From: Microbacterium schleiferi
Lineage (GTDB): Bacteria > Actinomycetota > Actinomycetes > Actinomycetales > Microbacteriaceae
Reading direction: 5' to 3'
Length of the DNA stretch: 64,000 nucleotides
Assembly: GCF_015565955.1 (NCBI RefSeq)
Contig: NZ_CP064760.1
Span: 1,550,001-1,614,000 of the forward strand
Shown: piece by piece, positions 51,985 through 61,739 of the stretch
How positions within the stretch are numbered: the stretch's first letter is position 1
Layout: every line of letters starts with the position of its first letter
The notes under the pieces: generated by a model
What the model saw: only the letters and a program-made list of their open reading frames with translations
What the model was told of the DNA's origin: nothing
Database searches by the model: none
Position numbers and translations under genes: made by a program

Positions 51985-53702
51985 CAGGGGGTGTCCTCTC
52001 CCTCGGCGGGCTGGGTAGACCCGGTGCGGGATTCGGCGAGCTTACGCTCAGCGATCGTCTGGCGGCGCGCGGCCTCGCCCCGCGACCGCGAAGCGCGTTT
52101 CTCGGCGGCGGTCTTGGGTGCGGCCACCGGGGTGCGGAACTGCGCGCGGCCTCGATACACCGCGCCCAGGGCGTCGGGGTCGAGTCCCGAGAGCGGGTTT
52201 CCGGAGGAGAAGAACCGAGTTCTGGCCAGCAACTGCATCACCGGGTGGGTGAACAGGATGAAGATCAGCACGTCGATCGCGGTCGTCAGCCCCAGGGTGA
52301 AGGCGAAGCCCTTCACCGTCGCGTCCGCGAGGATATAGAGCACGACGGCGGCAAGGATGTTGATCGACTTCGAGATGTAGATCGTGCGCTTTGCCCGCGC
52401 CCAGCCGTCTTCGACGGCACCGGTGATCGACTTTCCGTCGCGCAATTCATCGCGGATGCGTTCGAAGTACACGATGAACGAGTCAGCGGTGAACCCGATC
52501 GAGACGATCAGACCGGCGACGCCGGCAAGCGACAGTCGGAAGCCCATGCGCCAGCCCAGGATGAGCAGCATGACGTAGGTCAGTACCGCCATGACGACCA
52601 GCGAGGCGATGATCACGAAGCCCAACGCCCGGTAGACGATGAGCGAATAGACCGCGACCAGTGCCAGACCGATGAGTCCCGCGATGAGACCAATCTGCAG
52701 CTGCTGCGATCCGAGGGTCGCCGAGATCGTGTCAGAGCTGACGACCACGAAGCTCAGCGGGAGTGCACCGTACTTGAGCTGGTCGGCGAGGATCTTCGAC
52801 GAGTCCTGGGTGAAGTTCCCGCTGATGCTGGGGCGCCCATCGAGAATCTGGGCGTTCATCGAGGGAGCGGTGAGCACATAGCCGTCGAGGACGAAGGCGA
52901 ACTGATCGAGCGGCGGGGTGGCACCGAACAGACGCTGGCTGATCTGGCCGAAGGTCTCGGTACCGGCATCGTTGAACTGCAGGTTCACGACCCAGCGGCC
53001 CGTGGACTGCTCGAGGCCGTTGGTCGCATCCACAATCGACGAGCCGTCGAGTTCGACAGGACCCAGGATGTACTTCACCGTCCCGGTGGCATCACACGTG
53101 ATGAGGGGCTCATCGATGGGTGCGTTCGCCGGATCGTTGTCGGGGTTGGCGCAGTCGTAGGCCAGGAACTCCGCCTGCAGCGCGGGGGTGATCCAGTTGG
53201 GATCGCTGCCGCTGGTCGGTTCGACAGCGGGGGTGGACTCGAGCGACGGATCCGGCGTCGGATAGGGCGTGGATTCGCCATCCTCGCCGACGAAGCTCGT
53301 TGCCGGTGATCCCGTGTAGAGAACGGCACGAAGCTGCAACTGTGCAGATGCTTCGATGCGCTGGCGGGTCTGCTCGTCGGCTTCACCAGGAATCTGGACG
53401 ACGATGTTCTTGCCGCCCTCCGTCGTCACGTCAGCTTCGCCGACGCCTGATGCGTCAACGCGCTGACGGATGATCGTGACGGCCTGATCCAGCTGCTCGG
53501 TGGACGGATCGGCCCCGTCGGCTGTCTGTGCTTCCAGGATGATCTGCGTACCACCCTGCAGATCCAGAGCGAGTTCCGGCGCCCAGGAGCTTGCATTGAA
53601 GACGTAGACGCCCAGGGCGTTGATGCCGAACAGGACCGCCGTGATCGTCAGCAGACCGGTGAGGGCCCGCCAGGCACGGCGAACGGGAGTGGATACAGCC
53701 AC
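51984..53702 (-). CDS. secD: Protein translocase subunit SecD
   Basis: RND-type partner of SecF. The 572-residue protein has a first membrane span at about 12-35, the P1 motif LALDLQGGTQIILEA, a large extracytoplasmic P1 domain with a proline/threonine-rich insertion, and five C-terminal spans with the conserved AGLIVSIGFTADSFIVYFERIRDE (in part). A basic cytoplasmic C-terminal tail follows. The gene order yajC-secD-secF-relA is standard in actinobacteria. Confidence 0.96.
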   Translation of the reverse strand: MAVSTPVRRAWRALTGLLTITAVLFGINALGVYVFNASSWAPELALDLQGGTQIILEAQTADGADPSTEQLDQAVTIIRQRVDASGVGEADVTTEGGKNIVVQIPGEADEQTRQRIEASAQLQLRAVLYTGSPATSFVGEDGESTPYPTPDPSLESTPAVEPTSGSDPNWITPALQAEFLAYDCANPDNDPANAPIDEPLITCDATGTVKYILGPVELDGSSIVDATNGLEQSTGRWVVNLQFNDAGTETFGQISQRLFGATPPLDQFAFVLDGYVLTAPSMNAQILDGRPSISGNFTQDSSKILADQLKYGALPLSFVVVSSDTISATLGSQQLQIGLIAGLIGLALVAVYSLIVYRALGFVIIASLVVMAVLTYVMLLILGWRMGFRLSLAGVAGLIVSIGFTADSFIVYFERIRDELRDGKSITGAVEDGWARAKRTIYISKSINILAAVVLYILADATVKGFAFTLGLTTAIDVLIFILFTHPVMQLLARTRFFSSGNPLSGLDPDALGAVYRGRAQFRTPVAAPKTAAEKRASRSRGEAARRQTIAERKLAESRTGSTQPAEGEDTP

Positions 53703-53723
53703 GGGATGCTCTCGAAGAAGGGG

Positions 53724-54173
53724 TCAGGCGCTCGGCTTGGCGTCGCCGTCACGACCGTCGGCGTCGCTGTCGGCGGAAGGCTCGGCATCCGTCGTCACGG
53801 CGTCAGACGCGTCGTCGTGGGTGTCGTGGTAGTTGTCCACGATGTCGTCGAATCCGTCGTCGGTCTCGTCGTCGACCTCGTCAGCGGGGGTGATGATGCG
53901 CAGGATTGCCTGGCTGTGGACCTTGATGTCCACGCCCGGGGCGATCTCAACGAGCGCGGGCTGGTCGAGGTTGTCGGGGTCGAACTCGACGATCGTCCCG
54001 TAGAGACCGCCTTGCAGAAGCACCTGGGCTCCCGGAACGGTCTGGCTGGCTTTCTGCGCCTGCTCCTCCCGCTGCTTCTTCATGCGGCGGCTGGAGTTCC
54101 AGAACATGAACACCAGGAGGGCGCCCAGCAGGATGAGCAGGCCGTAGTTGAGGAAGAAATCCTGGAAATTCAT
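53724..54173 (-). CDS. yajC: Preprotein translocase subunit YajC
   Basis: Small accessory membrane protein of the SecDF complex. The 149-residue protein has one N-terminal membrane segment (about 8-26, YGLLILLGALLVFMFW), a basic QEEQAQ-type cytoplasmic stretch, the conserved VPGAQVLLQGGLYGTIVEFD and an acidic Asp-rich C-terminal tail of about 40 residues. It lies 21 bp before secD. A TATAAT box overlaps the end of ruvB upstream. Confidence 0.93.
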   Translation of the reverse strand: MNFQDFFLNYGLLILLGALLVFMFWNSSRRMKKQREEQAQKASQTVPGAQVLLQGGLYGTIVEFDPDNLDQPALVEIAPGVDIKVHSQAILRIITPADEVDDETDDGFDDIVDNYHDTHDDASDAVTTDAEPSADSDADGRDGDAKPSA

Positions 54174-54240
54174 GAAGAGGGGCGCCTTTCGGGTGCGGCC
54201 GCGCAGACGTCGGGCCGCGTGGGGGTCAAAGCCTCCAGGA

Positions 54241-54246
54241 ATTATA
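54241..54246 (-). promoter_or_regulatory. Possible -10 box for yajC-secD-secF
   Basis: A perfect TATAAT on the minus strand overlaps the TAA stop of ruvB and lies about 68 bp upstream of the yajC ATG. AT-rich hexamers are rare in this GC-rich window, which supports a promoter. The -35 region at the expected spacing is poor. Confidence 0.4.
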
Positions 54247-55264
54247 GGTCATCGAATCTCAGCGACTGATCGGCGTGACGCACACCAAGGTGCGCGTAGG
54301 CATCCGGAGTGGCGACGCGGCCGCGAGGAGTGCGGCCCATGAATCCGATCCGCACGAGGTACGGCTCGATGACGGACTCGATCGTGTCTGCTTCCTCCCC
54401 CACAGTGACAGCGAGGGTATTCAGGCCCACGGGACCGCCATGGAACCGGCGTACGAGAGCGTCGAGGACAGCGCGATCCAGCCGGTCGAGACCGATCACG
54501 TCGACGTCGTAGAGGTCGAGCGCGGCATCGACGGATTCTTCGGTCGCACTTCCGCCGTGCACGACGACATAGTCCCTGACACGCCGCAGCAGGCGGTTCG
54601 CGATGCGCGGTGTCCCTCGCGATCGCCGGGCGATCTCGGCGCGGGATCCGGCGGGAAGGGGAACCTCGAGCATCCGTGCCGACCGCTCCAGCACCCGCTC
54701 AAGCTCTTCGGGTTCGTAGTACTCCAGGTGGGCGGTGAAGCCGAAGCGGTCACGCAGCGGATTCGGGAGGAGTCCGGCGCGGGTCGTCGCGCCCACGAGC
54801 GTGAACGGTGCCAGATCGAGCGGGATGCTCGTGGCACCGGCTCCCTTTCCGACCATGATGTCGATCCGAAAATCCTCCATCGCGAGGTAGAGCATCTCTT
54901 CGGCCGACCTGGCCATGCGGTGGATCTCGTCGATGAAGAGCACTTCGCCCGGAGTGAGGCTCGACAGCAGCGCCGCGAGGTCACCCGCGTGCTGGATCGC
55001 GGGTCCGCTCGACATCCGCAGCGGCCGATCACTCTCATGGGCGACGATCATCGCGAGGGTGGTCTTTCCGAGACCGGGCGGGCCAGCGAGCAAGATATGG
55101 TCGGCGGGGCGCTGCTGAAGACGGGCAGCATCGAGGAGCAGCTGGAGCTGCCCCCGGACTTTCATCTGCCCGACGAAGTCGGCAAGCGATCCGGGCCGCA
55201 GCGCACCCTCGATCGCGAGTTCGGATTCGTCCCGGGATGGTGTCGGATCGGTCAGGTCATCCAC
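54242..55264 (-). CDS. ruvB: Holliday junction branch migration helicase RuvB
   Basis: AAA+ motor that drives branch migration with RuvA. The 340-residue protein shows Walker [15 protein letters not shown] (58-71), Walker [10 protein letters not shown], sensor segment [11 protein letters not shown], and the C-terminal winged helix ([20 protein letters not shown]). It overlaps ruvA by 8 bp. Confidence 0.97.
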   Translation of the reverse strand: MDDLTDPTPSRDESELAIEGALRPGSLADFVGQMKVRGQLQLLLDAARLQQRPADHILLAGPPGLGKTTLAMIVAHESDRPLRMSSGPAIQHAGDLAALLSSLTPGEVLFIDEIHRMARSAEEMLYLAMEDFRIDIMVGKGAGATSIPLDLAPFTLVGATTRAGLLPNPLRDRFGFTAHLEYYEPEELERVLERSARMLEVPLPAGSRAEIARRSRGTPRIANRLLRRVRDYVVVHGGSATEESVDAALDLYDVDVIGLDRLDRAVLDALVRRFHGGPVGLNTLAVTVGEEADTIESVIEPYLVRIGFMGRTPRGRVATPDAYAHLGVRHADQSLRFDDL

Positions 55265-55868
55265 GAGCAGTCTCCTTCCGCGCGGGGCCGAGCTCGGCCA
55301 GTGCGCGGCGCAACAGATCCTGGACGGATGCCTCGGCCGCGGCGTCCTCGACCACGGTGGCTGCGACCTCGGCGGCGTGACGCTCGGCCCAGCCGAGCCC
55401 GGTCAGCGCTGCCGTGACAGCATCCGTTCGGTCGTCTCTCGCCGATGCCCCGCGCGACGAGACAGCGGGGGCGATGACCTTTCCGGTCAAGTGCACGACG
55501 ATGAGCTTCGCCGTCTTCGGTCCGATGCCCGACACGCGCCGGAAGGGCGCGTCGTCATCGTCAGCGACGGCGGTGGCGATCTGGTCGACCGACATGGCGC
55601 TGAGGACCCCCAACGCGGACTTCGGTCCGACACCGGTGACTCCGACAAGGAGCAGGAAGGTCGTCAATTCGTCGCGCGTCTCGAATCCGACCAGGCTCAG
55701 GGCGTCTTCCCGAACGATCAGCGACGTGTGCAGAAACAACGGCTCGCCGACGCGAGCAGTACGCGCGATGTGGGGCGTCACGGCGACAGTGAGTCCCACG
55801 CCACCGACCTCGACGACGACCGAATCCTGGTCGGCGTAGCCGACAACGCCCCGCACTGACGAGATCAT
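55257..55868 (-). CDS. ruvA: Holliday junction branch migration protein RuvA
   Basis: Junction-binding tetramer that loads RuvB. The 203-residue protein has the N-terminal OB fold ([25 protein letters not shown], in part), the tandem helix-hairpin-helix motifs [15 protein letters not shown] and [15 protein letters not shown], and the C-terminal RuvB-contacting domain. It follows ruvC after 78 bp. Confidence 0.96.
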   Translation of the reverse strand: MISSVRGVVGYADQDSVVVEVGGVGLTVAVTPHIARTARVGEPLFLHTSLIVREDALSLVGFETRDELTTFLLLVGVTGVGPKSALGVLSAMSVDQIATAVADDDDAPFRRVSGIGPKTAKLIVVHLTGKVIAPAVSSRGASARDDRTDAVTAALTGLGWAERHAAEVAATVVEDAAAEASVQDLLRRALAELGPARKETARG

Positions 55869-55946
55869 CGTGCTCCTTCCGATCGGCGCGGCACGCGCCT
55901 CACAGCAGGCTAAGCGCGCGATCGGACATTTGTTCGAGCGACACGC

Positions 55947-56513
55947 TCAGACGCCGGCGCGACGCTCGGCAGCGCGCCAGGCCTGCTGGGCCTTCGTCAA
56001 GGCGCCCGCGCCCGGTGCTGTTGCGCCATGACCGGCTCCGCGCCACGCGTGGCACAGCGCGAGCGCCAGGGCGTCGGCAGCGTCGGCGGGCTGCGGCAGG
56101 CTATCCAGCCGCAGGATGCGTGCCACCATCGTCTGCACCTGACGCTTGTCGGCACTGCCGTACCCGGTCACGGCTGCCTTGACCTCGGTCGGCGTGTGGG
56201 TTGCGGCCGGGAGTCCACGCTCGCCCGCGAGCATCAGCGCGATGCCACTGGCCTGTGCAGTACCCATCACGGTGTTGCGATTGTGCTGGGCGAACACACG
56301 CTCAACGGCGACGACATCCGGGCGATGACGGTCGAGCACCTCCCGGATGCCCGCCGCGATGCCCGCGAGGCGCCGCTCAATCGCGAGGTCGGCATCGGTA
56401 CGGATGACTCCGACGTGCACGAGCACGGCTGACCTGTCGGTGGCGACATCGACCACACCCACGCCGCACCGGGTGAGGCCGGGATCGATTCCGAGTACGC
56501 GAACAGTCGCCAC
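55947..56513 (-). CDS. ruvC: Crossover junction endodeoxyribonuclease RuvC
   Basis: Resolves Holliday junctions. The 188-residue RNase H-fold nuclease has the first catalytic aspartate in [15 protein letters not shown], the glutamate in [16 protein letters not shown], and the C-terminal acidic residues in [15 protein letters not shown]. It stands upstream of ruvA-ruvB in the usual order. Confidence 0.97.
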   Translation of the reverse strand: MATVRVLGIDPGLTRCGVGVVDVATDRSAVLVHVGVIRTDADLAIERRLAGIAAGIREVLDRHRPDVVAVERVFAQHNRNTVMGTAQASGIALMLAGERGLPAATHTPTEVKAAVTGYGSADKRQVQTMVARILRLDSLPQPADAADALALALCHAWRGAGHGATAPGAGALTKAQQAWRAAERRAGV

Positions 56514-56559
56514 CCGGCAACGCTAGGCGCGGCCGAGCGGCGTCGGGTGAAGGCGCGCC

Positions 56560-57318
56560 CTACTCGTCGTTCTCGAGCTCGGCCTGAACCTCGGGCGAGA
56601 GATCGAAGTTGCTGTAGACGTTCTGCACGTCGTCGCTGTCTTCGAGGGCATCGATAATGCGGAAGACCTTACGTGCCGTATCGGCATCGACCTCGACCTT
56701 CAGCGACGGGACGAACTCGACATCCGCCGACTCGTAGTCCAGGCCAGCCTCTTGAAGCGCCGAACGGACGGCCACGAGATCGGATGCCTCGGTGATGACT
56801 TCGAAGCCCTGTGCGTGCGGCTCGATCTCCTCGGCGCCGGCCTCGAGAGCGGCCATCATGACGTCGTCTTCCGTGGTGCCCTCGCCGGAGACGACGATCA
56901 CGCCCTTGCGGTGGAAGTTGTAGGCGACCGACCCGGGGTCGGCCAGCGTTCCTCCGTTGCGCGAGAGCGCGGTTCGTACCTCCGCGGCAGCGCGGTTCTT
57001 GTTGTCGGTCAGACACTCGATCATGAGCGCGACGCCGTTGGGTCCGTAGCCTTCGTAGAGGATCGTCAGATACTCGACCGCGTCGCCGGAGATTCCCGCG
57101 CCGCGCTTGATCGCGCGATCGATGTTGTCGTTGGGAACCGACGTCTTCTTCGCCTTCTGTACGGCGTCGTACAGCGTGGGGTTACCCGAAAGATCGGCAC
57201 CGCCGAGCTTGGCTGCGACTTCGATGTTCTTGATGAGTTTGGCGAACGACTTGGCACGACGCGCGTCGATGACGGCCTTCTTGTGCTTGGTCGTCGCCCA
57301 CTTGGAGTGGCCGGACAT
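56560..57318 (-). CDS. yebC: YebC/PmpR-family transcriptional regulator or translation factor
   Basis: The 252-residue protein belongs to the TACO1/YebC family, reported both as DNA-binding regulators and as factors helping ribosomes at proline stretches. It begins [21 protein letters not shown] and contains RAIKRGAGI and [21 protein letters not shown] (in part). It lies between pdxT and ruvC, as in many actinobacteria. Confidence 0.96.
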   Translation of the reverse strand: MSGHSKWATTKHKKAVIDARRAKSFAKLIKNIEVAAKLGGADLSGNPTLYDAVQKAKKTSVPNDNIDRAIKRGAGISGDAVEYLTILYEGYGPNGVALMIECLTDNKNRAAAEVRTALSRNGGTLADPGSVAYNFHRKGVIVVSGEGTTEDDVMMAALEAGAEEIEPHAQGFEVITEASDLVAVRSALQEAGLDYESADVEFVPSLKVEVDADTARKVFRIIDALEDSDDVQNVYSNFDLSPEVQAELENDE

Positions 57319-57354
57319 GCGCTCGATTCTATCGGCCGCGCGAAGCGTGCTCCG

Positions 57355-57954
57355 TCAGGCTGCCGCGCGCACGGCTCGCAGGAACAGCTCGTGGAACCGG
57401 GTCTCACCGGTCACCTCGGGGTGGAACGAGGTTCCCAGGAGCGCACCCTGGCGAACGGCGACGACACGGCCATCGTCGAGGGATGCCACCACCTCGGCGC
57501 GCTCCCCCACCTCCTCGACCAGCGGTGCCCGGATGAAGACCGCATGCACCTGCGGCGCGCCGAGCTTCGGTACCTCGAGGTCCGTCTCGAAGGAGTCGAC
57601 CTGGCTGCCAAACGCGTTGCGGCGGACGACGACATCCAGTCCGCCGAACGTGCGCTGACCCGCGATTCCGTCCAGGATCTGGTCGGCGAGCAGAATCAGA
57701 CCCGCACACGTTCCGTACATCGGCATCCCGGCTTCACGAGCCGCGATGATCGGGTCCCGCATCCCGAAGGATCGCGACAGCTTGTCGATCACGCTGGACT
57801 CGCCGCCGGGAAGGACGAGCCCGTCGATCGCGGCGAGTTCTTCGGGGCGACGCACGAGCGATACTTCGGCATCCAAGGCACGCAGTACGGCGACGTGCTC
57901 GCGAACGTCGCCCTGCAGCGCGAGGACCCCGACGTGTGGCCGGACGGTGCTCAC
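57355..57954 (-). CDS. pdxT: Pyridoxal 5'-phosphate synthase glutaminase subunit
   Basis: Glutaminase that supplies ammonia to PdxS for one-step PLP synthesis. The 199-residue class I amidotransferase has [23 protein letters not shown], the nucleophile Cys83 in [12 protein letters not shown] and the histidine/glutamate pair in [15 protein letters not shown]. It overlaps pdxS by 4 bp. Confidence 0.96.
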   Translation of the reverse strand: MSTVRPHVGVLALQGDVREHVAVLRALDAEVSLVRRPEELAAIDGLVLPGGESSVIDKLSRSFGMRDPIIAAREAGMPMYGTCAGLILLADQILDGIAGQRTFGGLDVVVRRNAFGSQVDSFETDLEVPKLGAPQVHAVFIRAPLVEEVGERAEVVASLDDGRVVAVRQGALLGTSFHPEVTGETRFHELFLRAVRAAA

Positions 57955-58840
57955 CAGCCCCGCTCTGCCAGACGGTGCGGCGCGGGCAGGTCGGCAACAT
58001 TGATCCCGACCATCGCTTCGCCGAGGCCGCGCGAGACATCGGCGATGACCTTGGCGTCGTCGTAGAAGGTCGTCGCCTTGACGATCGCGGCCGCGCGCTC
58101 GGCGGGGTTGCCGGACTTGAAGATGCCCGAGCCGACGAAGACGCCGTCCGCGCCCAGCTGCATCATCATGGCGGCATCCGCAGGAGTGGCGACACCACCG
58201 GCGACGAAGAGCACGACCGGCAGAGTTCCGGTCTCCGCGATCTCGGCGACAAGCTCGTAGGGTGCCTGGAGTTCCTTGGCGGCGACGTAGAGCTCGTCCT
58301 TGGAGAGTGCGCTGAGCGCGGCGATCTCGCCCTTGATCTTGCGGATGTGCTTCATGGCTTCCGACACGTCGCCCGTGCCAGCCTCACCCTTGGAGCGGAT
58401 CATGGCAGCGCCCTCGTTGATGCGCCGCAGCGCCTCGCCGAGGTTGGTCGCACCGCACACGAACGGAACCGTGAAGCCCCATTTGTCGATGTGGTTCACG
58501 TAGTCGGCGGGCGAGAGCACCTCGGACTCGTCGATGTAGTCGACACCGAGCTCCTGCAGCACCTGTGCTTCCACGAAGTGGCCGATGCGCGCCTTGGCCA
58601 TCACGGGGATCGACACGGCCTCGATGATCCCGTCGATCATGTCCGGGTCGCTCATGCGTGACACCCCGCCCTGGGCGCGGATGTCGGCAGGCACGCGCTC
58701 GAGCGCCATGACCGCCACGGCACCGGCATCCTCGGCGATCTTCGCCTGGTCGGGGGTGACGACGTCCATGATGACGCCCCCTTGAGCATTTCGGCAAGAC
58801 CCCGCTTGACGCGGGACGATCCGGTGGTGGATGCGGACAC
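57951..58840 (-). pseudogene. pdxS: Pyridoxal 5'-phosphate synthase subunit PdxS, frame broken
   Basis: Builds PLP from ribose-5-phosphate, glyceraldehyde-3-phosphate and ammonia. The N-terminus [19 protein letters not shown] is read from the GTG at 58840 (GAGGAG upstream); the rest ([19 protein letters not shown], in part; [28 protein letters not shown]) is in another frame. The break is at plus-strand CCCCC, 58777-58781; one more base gives 296 residues. The 34-residue-shorter frame from the internal ATG cannot be the native protein because it lacks the conserved N-terminal strand. It is divergent from a PdxR-type regulator. Confidence 0.94.
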
Positions 58841-58882
58841 GGATACTCCTCGAGGTGACGTCGCTCAGATGGCCTCGTCAAA

Positions 58883-58896
58883 TTGGCCTAGGCCAA
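58883..58896. promoter_or_regulatory. Perfect 14-bp palindrome between pdxS and the pdxR-like gene
   Basis: TTGGCCTAGGCCAA is a perfect palindrome near the middle of the 105-bp divergent spacer. A TGGCCT direct repeat also occurs at 58870-58875, 14 bp before the matching half-site. MocR/PdxR regulators bind such spacers, so this is a good operator candidate. No obvious -35/-10 pair is visible for either gene. Confidence 0.5.
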
Positions 58897-58945
58897 AACG
58901 TAGCACGTCACGCGACATAGACTGAACGCGCCGAAAGGAAGCGTC

Positions 58946-60282
58946 ATGACCGTCGGAATCACCGGGGCCACTGCGACCGACATCGCTGACAGCGTGCGAA
59001 CGCTTGTTGATCGTGGCGACCTCGCGGCAGGCGAGGCCCTGCCCCGGTGCGCGTCCTCGCCCAGACACTCGGAGTCAACCGCAACACCGTCATGGCCGCG
59101 TACCGACACCTGACGCAAGCGGGGGTGACGGTGGCCCGCGGGCGCGGCGGGACACGCATCGCTGACCGCACGCCGGTCGCCCAGGAGGGCTACGCACTCG
59201 ACAGCATCCTGCGAGACGTCGGCACAGGCAATCCCGATCCCGACCGCATCCCCGATCTGTCTACGGCGCTTGCCAGCGTGGCGGGGCGCCCGGTGCTCTA
59301 CGGCGAACCGGTGGTCGACCGGGACCTGGAAGCCTGGGCGCGCGCCTGGATCGCCGAGGACCTCACCGCAGACCTCCCGCTGCGCATCACTGTCACCAGC
59401 GGCGCCGCCGACGCAGTCGAACGACTGCTCGCTCAGGCCCTGACGCGCGATGATGCGGTCGGGCTCGAGGACCCGTGTTTTCTGGCCAGCATCCACACGG
59501 TCAGGCTCGGCGGGTACCGTCCTGTAGCGATCCCGGTGGATGACGAGGGGATGACAGTCGACGGGCTGCGGGCCGCGCTCGCTGACGGCATCCGTGCCCT
59601 CGTCTGCACTCCGCGGGCGCAGAATCCGACGGGAGCGAGCCTGTCAGCGCAACGGGCTGCGGAGCTTCGGGCGGTTCTGGATGAGCATCCGTACGTCCTG
59701 GTGATCGAAGACGACCACTTCGCGATGCTCTCGCGCACTCCCCTGCACTCCCTCATCAGTCCCGCACGGCGCCGGTGGGCACTGGTCCGGTCGGTGTCGA
59801 AGTTCCTCGGGCCCGACATGTGCCTCGCCCTCACGGCCTCCGACCCTCATACCGCCGAGCGCCTCTCGATGCGCCTGACCCCGGGAACCACGTGGGTCAG
59901 TCACCTTCTGCAGCGGCTCACGCTTGCCCTGGTGACGGATGCCGCGGCCATGGCCGCCGTCCGGGAAGCCGGCCACCACTATGCGAACCGTAACGAGGCG
60001 TTCAGCCGCCGGCTCACCGAGCTCGGCCTCCCGACGCGGGCCGGCGACGGCCTGAATCTCTGGGTGCGCGTCGGCGGTCCTGCGCGGGAGGTTGCCGCGC
60101 AGCTCATGCGCCGAGGGTGGCTTGCCCGACCGGGTGACGAGTTCGTGCTCGAGGACGAGGATGCCGCGCACCATCTGCGGCTGACAGTTCACGATCTCAG
60201 TGATGCTGACGCCGAGCACCTTGCGCGGGACATCGCCGCCGCTGTGGGTTCCGCGACTCCCGAGTTCGCGGCGATGGGATGA
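58946..60282 (+). pseudogene. pdxR: MocR/PdxR-type GntR regulator with aminotransferase domain, frame broken
   Basis: The repaired product is 445 residues: an N-terminal GntR winged helix (VRVLAQTLGVNRNTVMAAYRH in part) fused to a fold-type I aminotransferase-like domain that binds PLP, with the lysine in LVRSVSKFLGPDM and the CTPRAQNPTGASL segment. Such proteins sense PLP and control pdxST. The ATG at 58946 has AAGGAAG upstream. The frame breaks at CCCC 59042-59045, early in the DNA-binding domain; one more C restores LPPVRVLA. The position divergent from pdxS and next to a pyridoxal kinase supports the PdxR role, which remains an inference. Confidence 0.88.
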
Positions 60283-60289
60283 TCGAACA

Positions 60290-61141
60290 GTGAAGGTTCT
60301 CTCGATCCAGTCAGCGGTGGCCTATGGCCACGTCGGCAACTCTGCAGCGGTCTTCCCGCTCCAGCGCATCGGCGTGGAAGTCCTCCCCGTGTACACGGTG
60401 AACTTCTCCAACCACACGGGGTACGGCGCGTGGCGCGGGCCGCTCATTGCGCCCGCCGATGTCGCCGACGTCATCCTCGGCATCGAGGAGCGCGGTGTCT
60501 TTCCGAGCATCGACGTCGTGCTCTCGGGCTACCAGGGAAGCGAGGGCATCGGCGACGTCATCCTTGACGCCGTCGCGCGGGTAAAGGCCGCGAATCCGTC
60601 CGCCGTGTACGCGTGCGATCCCGTCATGGGAAACGCGGCCTCCGGGTGCTTTGTCGCACCGGCCATTCCGGTACTGCTGCGCGAGCGGGTCGTCCCGCAG
60701 GCAGACATCATCACGCCCAACCAGTTCGAACTTGGGTTCTTGACAGGCACCGAGCCGACGGACCTCGAGTCCACGCTCGCGTCGGCCGACCGAGCCCGCG
60801 CCATGGGGCCGAGCACCGTGCTCGTCACCAGCGTGGAGCGCCCTGACGCGCCGGAGGGAACGATCGAGATGCTTGCCGTCACCGCCGACGGGGCCTGGAT
60901 CGTGCAGACACCGCGGATCCCGATGAAGGCCAACGGGTCCGGTGACGTCACCGCTGCCCTGTTCACCGCACATCTGCGGGAGTCTGGTCAGGCTGCCACC
61001 GCCCTCGCTCGCACGGCATCCAGCGTGTTCGATCTGCTGCAGAACACGTTCGACTCGGGGCAGCGCGAACTTCAGCTGGTGGAGTCGCAGGAGGCATATG
61101 CCCACCCGCGCATGCAGTTCAGCGTCGAGCAGGTTCGCTAG
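60290..61141 (+). CDS. pdxY: Pyridoxal kinase
   Basis: Phosphorylates pyridoxal and related B6 vitamers for PLP salvage. The 283-residue ribokinase-fold protein begins with VKVLSIQSAVAYGHVGNSAA, contains VYTVNFSNHTGYG, YACDPVMGN and ITPNQFELGFL, and the catalytic aspartate 219 in ANGSGDVTAAL. I chose the GTG at 60290, 8 bp after the upstream regulator's stop, because family similarity starts there. It is most likely co-transcribed with the regulator. Confidence 0.94.
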   Translation: MKVLSIQSAVAYGHVGNSAAVFPLQRIGVEVLPVYTVNFSNHTGYGAWRGPLIAPADVADVILGIEERGVFPSIDVVLSGYQGSEGIGDVILDAVARVKAANPSAVYACDPVMGNAASGCFVAPAIPVLLRERVVPQADIITPNQFELGFLTGTEPTDLESTLASADRARAMGPSTVLVTSVERPDAPEGTIEMLAVTADGAWIVQTPRIPMKANGSGDVTAALFTAHLRESGQAATALARTASSVFDLLQNTFDSGQRELQLVESQEAYAHPRMQFSVEQVR

Positions 61142-61150
61142 AGGCCTGCC

Positions 61151-61166
61151 TGAGCGGATTCGCTCA
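61151..61166. terminator. Bidirectional hairpin between convergent pdxY and HIT genes
   Basis: TGAGCG and CGCTCA form a perfect 6-bp stem around GATT in the 43-bp space between two convergent genes. The place suggests it ends transcription from both sides. Confidence 0.6.
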
Positions 61167-61184
61167 CCGATCGCGGGGCGCGGA

Positions 61185-61739
61185 TCAGGCTGGCCACGCC
61201 TCGGCTATCGCTTCGCGCACATCCCCCAGAAGCTGCGGCAGCGCCTTGGTGCGGGCGATGATCGGGAAGAAGTTGGCATCGGATGCCCACCGCGGGACGA
61301 CGTGCTGGTGAAGGTGCTCGTCGACACCCGCACCCGCGACGGCGCCTTGGTTCATCCCGATATTGAACCCGTCGCACCGCGACACACTCCGGAGGACGCG
61401 CATCGCGGTCTGCGTGAGCTCCGCCATCTCCTGCGTCTCCTCCGCCGTCGCGAGGTCGTAGGTCGCCACGTGACGGTACGGGCACACGAGCATGTGGCCC
61501 GAGTTGTAGGGGAACAGATTCAGGAGGACGTAACAGCTCTGGCCGCGATGAACGATGAGACCGTCGGCGTCGGTCTTGTCGGGCGCCGCACAGAACGGGC
61601 AATCGGCGCGCATCGCGTCGGCACCCGCCTGGATGTAGGCCATCCGGTGGGGTGTCCACAGCCGCTGAAAGGCGTCGGGAACCCCCGCGAAATCAGACGA
61701 CGGGACGGCGCCGGCCTCGGATTCCGCGGCATCTGTCAT
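61185..61739 (-). CDS. HIT-family protein (Ap4A phosphorylase-like)
   Basis: The 184-residue protein has a histidine-triad domain: CPFC at 47-50, [38 protein letters not shown] in part, and the triad HLHQHVV with His142, His144 and His146. The equivalent gene next to thrS in mycobacteria (Rv2613c) encodes a diadenosine tetraphosphate phosphorylase, so this is the likely activity. The ATG at 61739 overlaps the thrS stop as ATGA. The phosphatidylinositol genes (pgsA, pimA) that usually follow in actinobacteria are absent here. Confidence 0.9.
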   Translation of the reverse strand: MTDAAESEAGAVPSSDFAGVPDAFQRLWTPHRMAYIQAGADAMRADCPFCAAPDKTDADGLIVHRGQSCYVLLNLFPYNSGHMLVCPYRHVATYDLATAEETQEMAELTQTAMRVLRSVSRCDGFNIGMNQGAVAGAGVDEHLHQHVVPRWASDANFFPIIARTKALPQLLGDVREAIAEAWPA

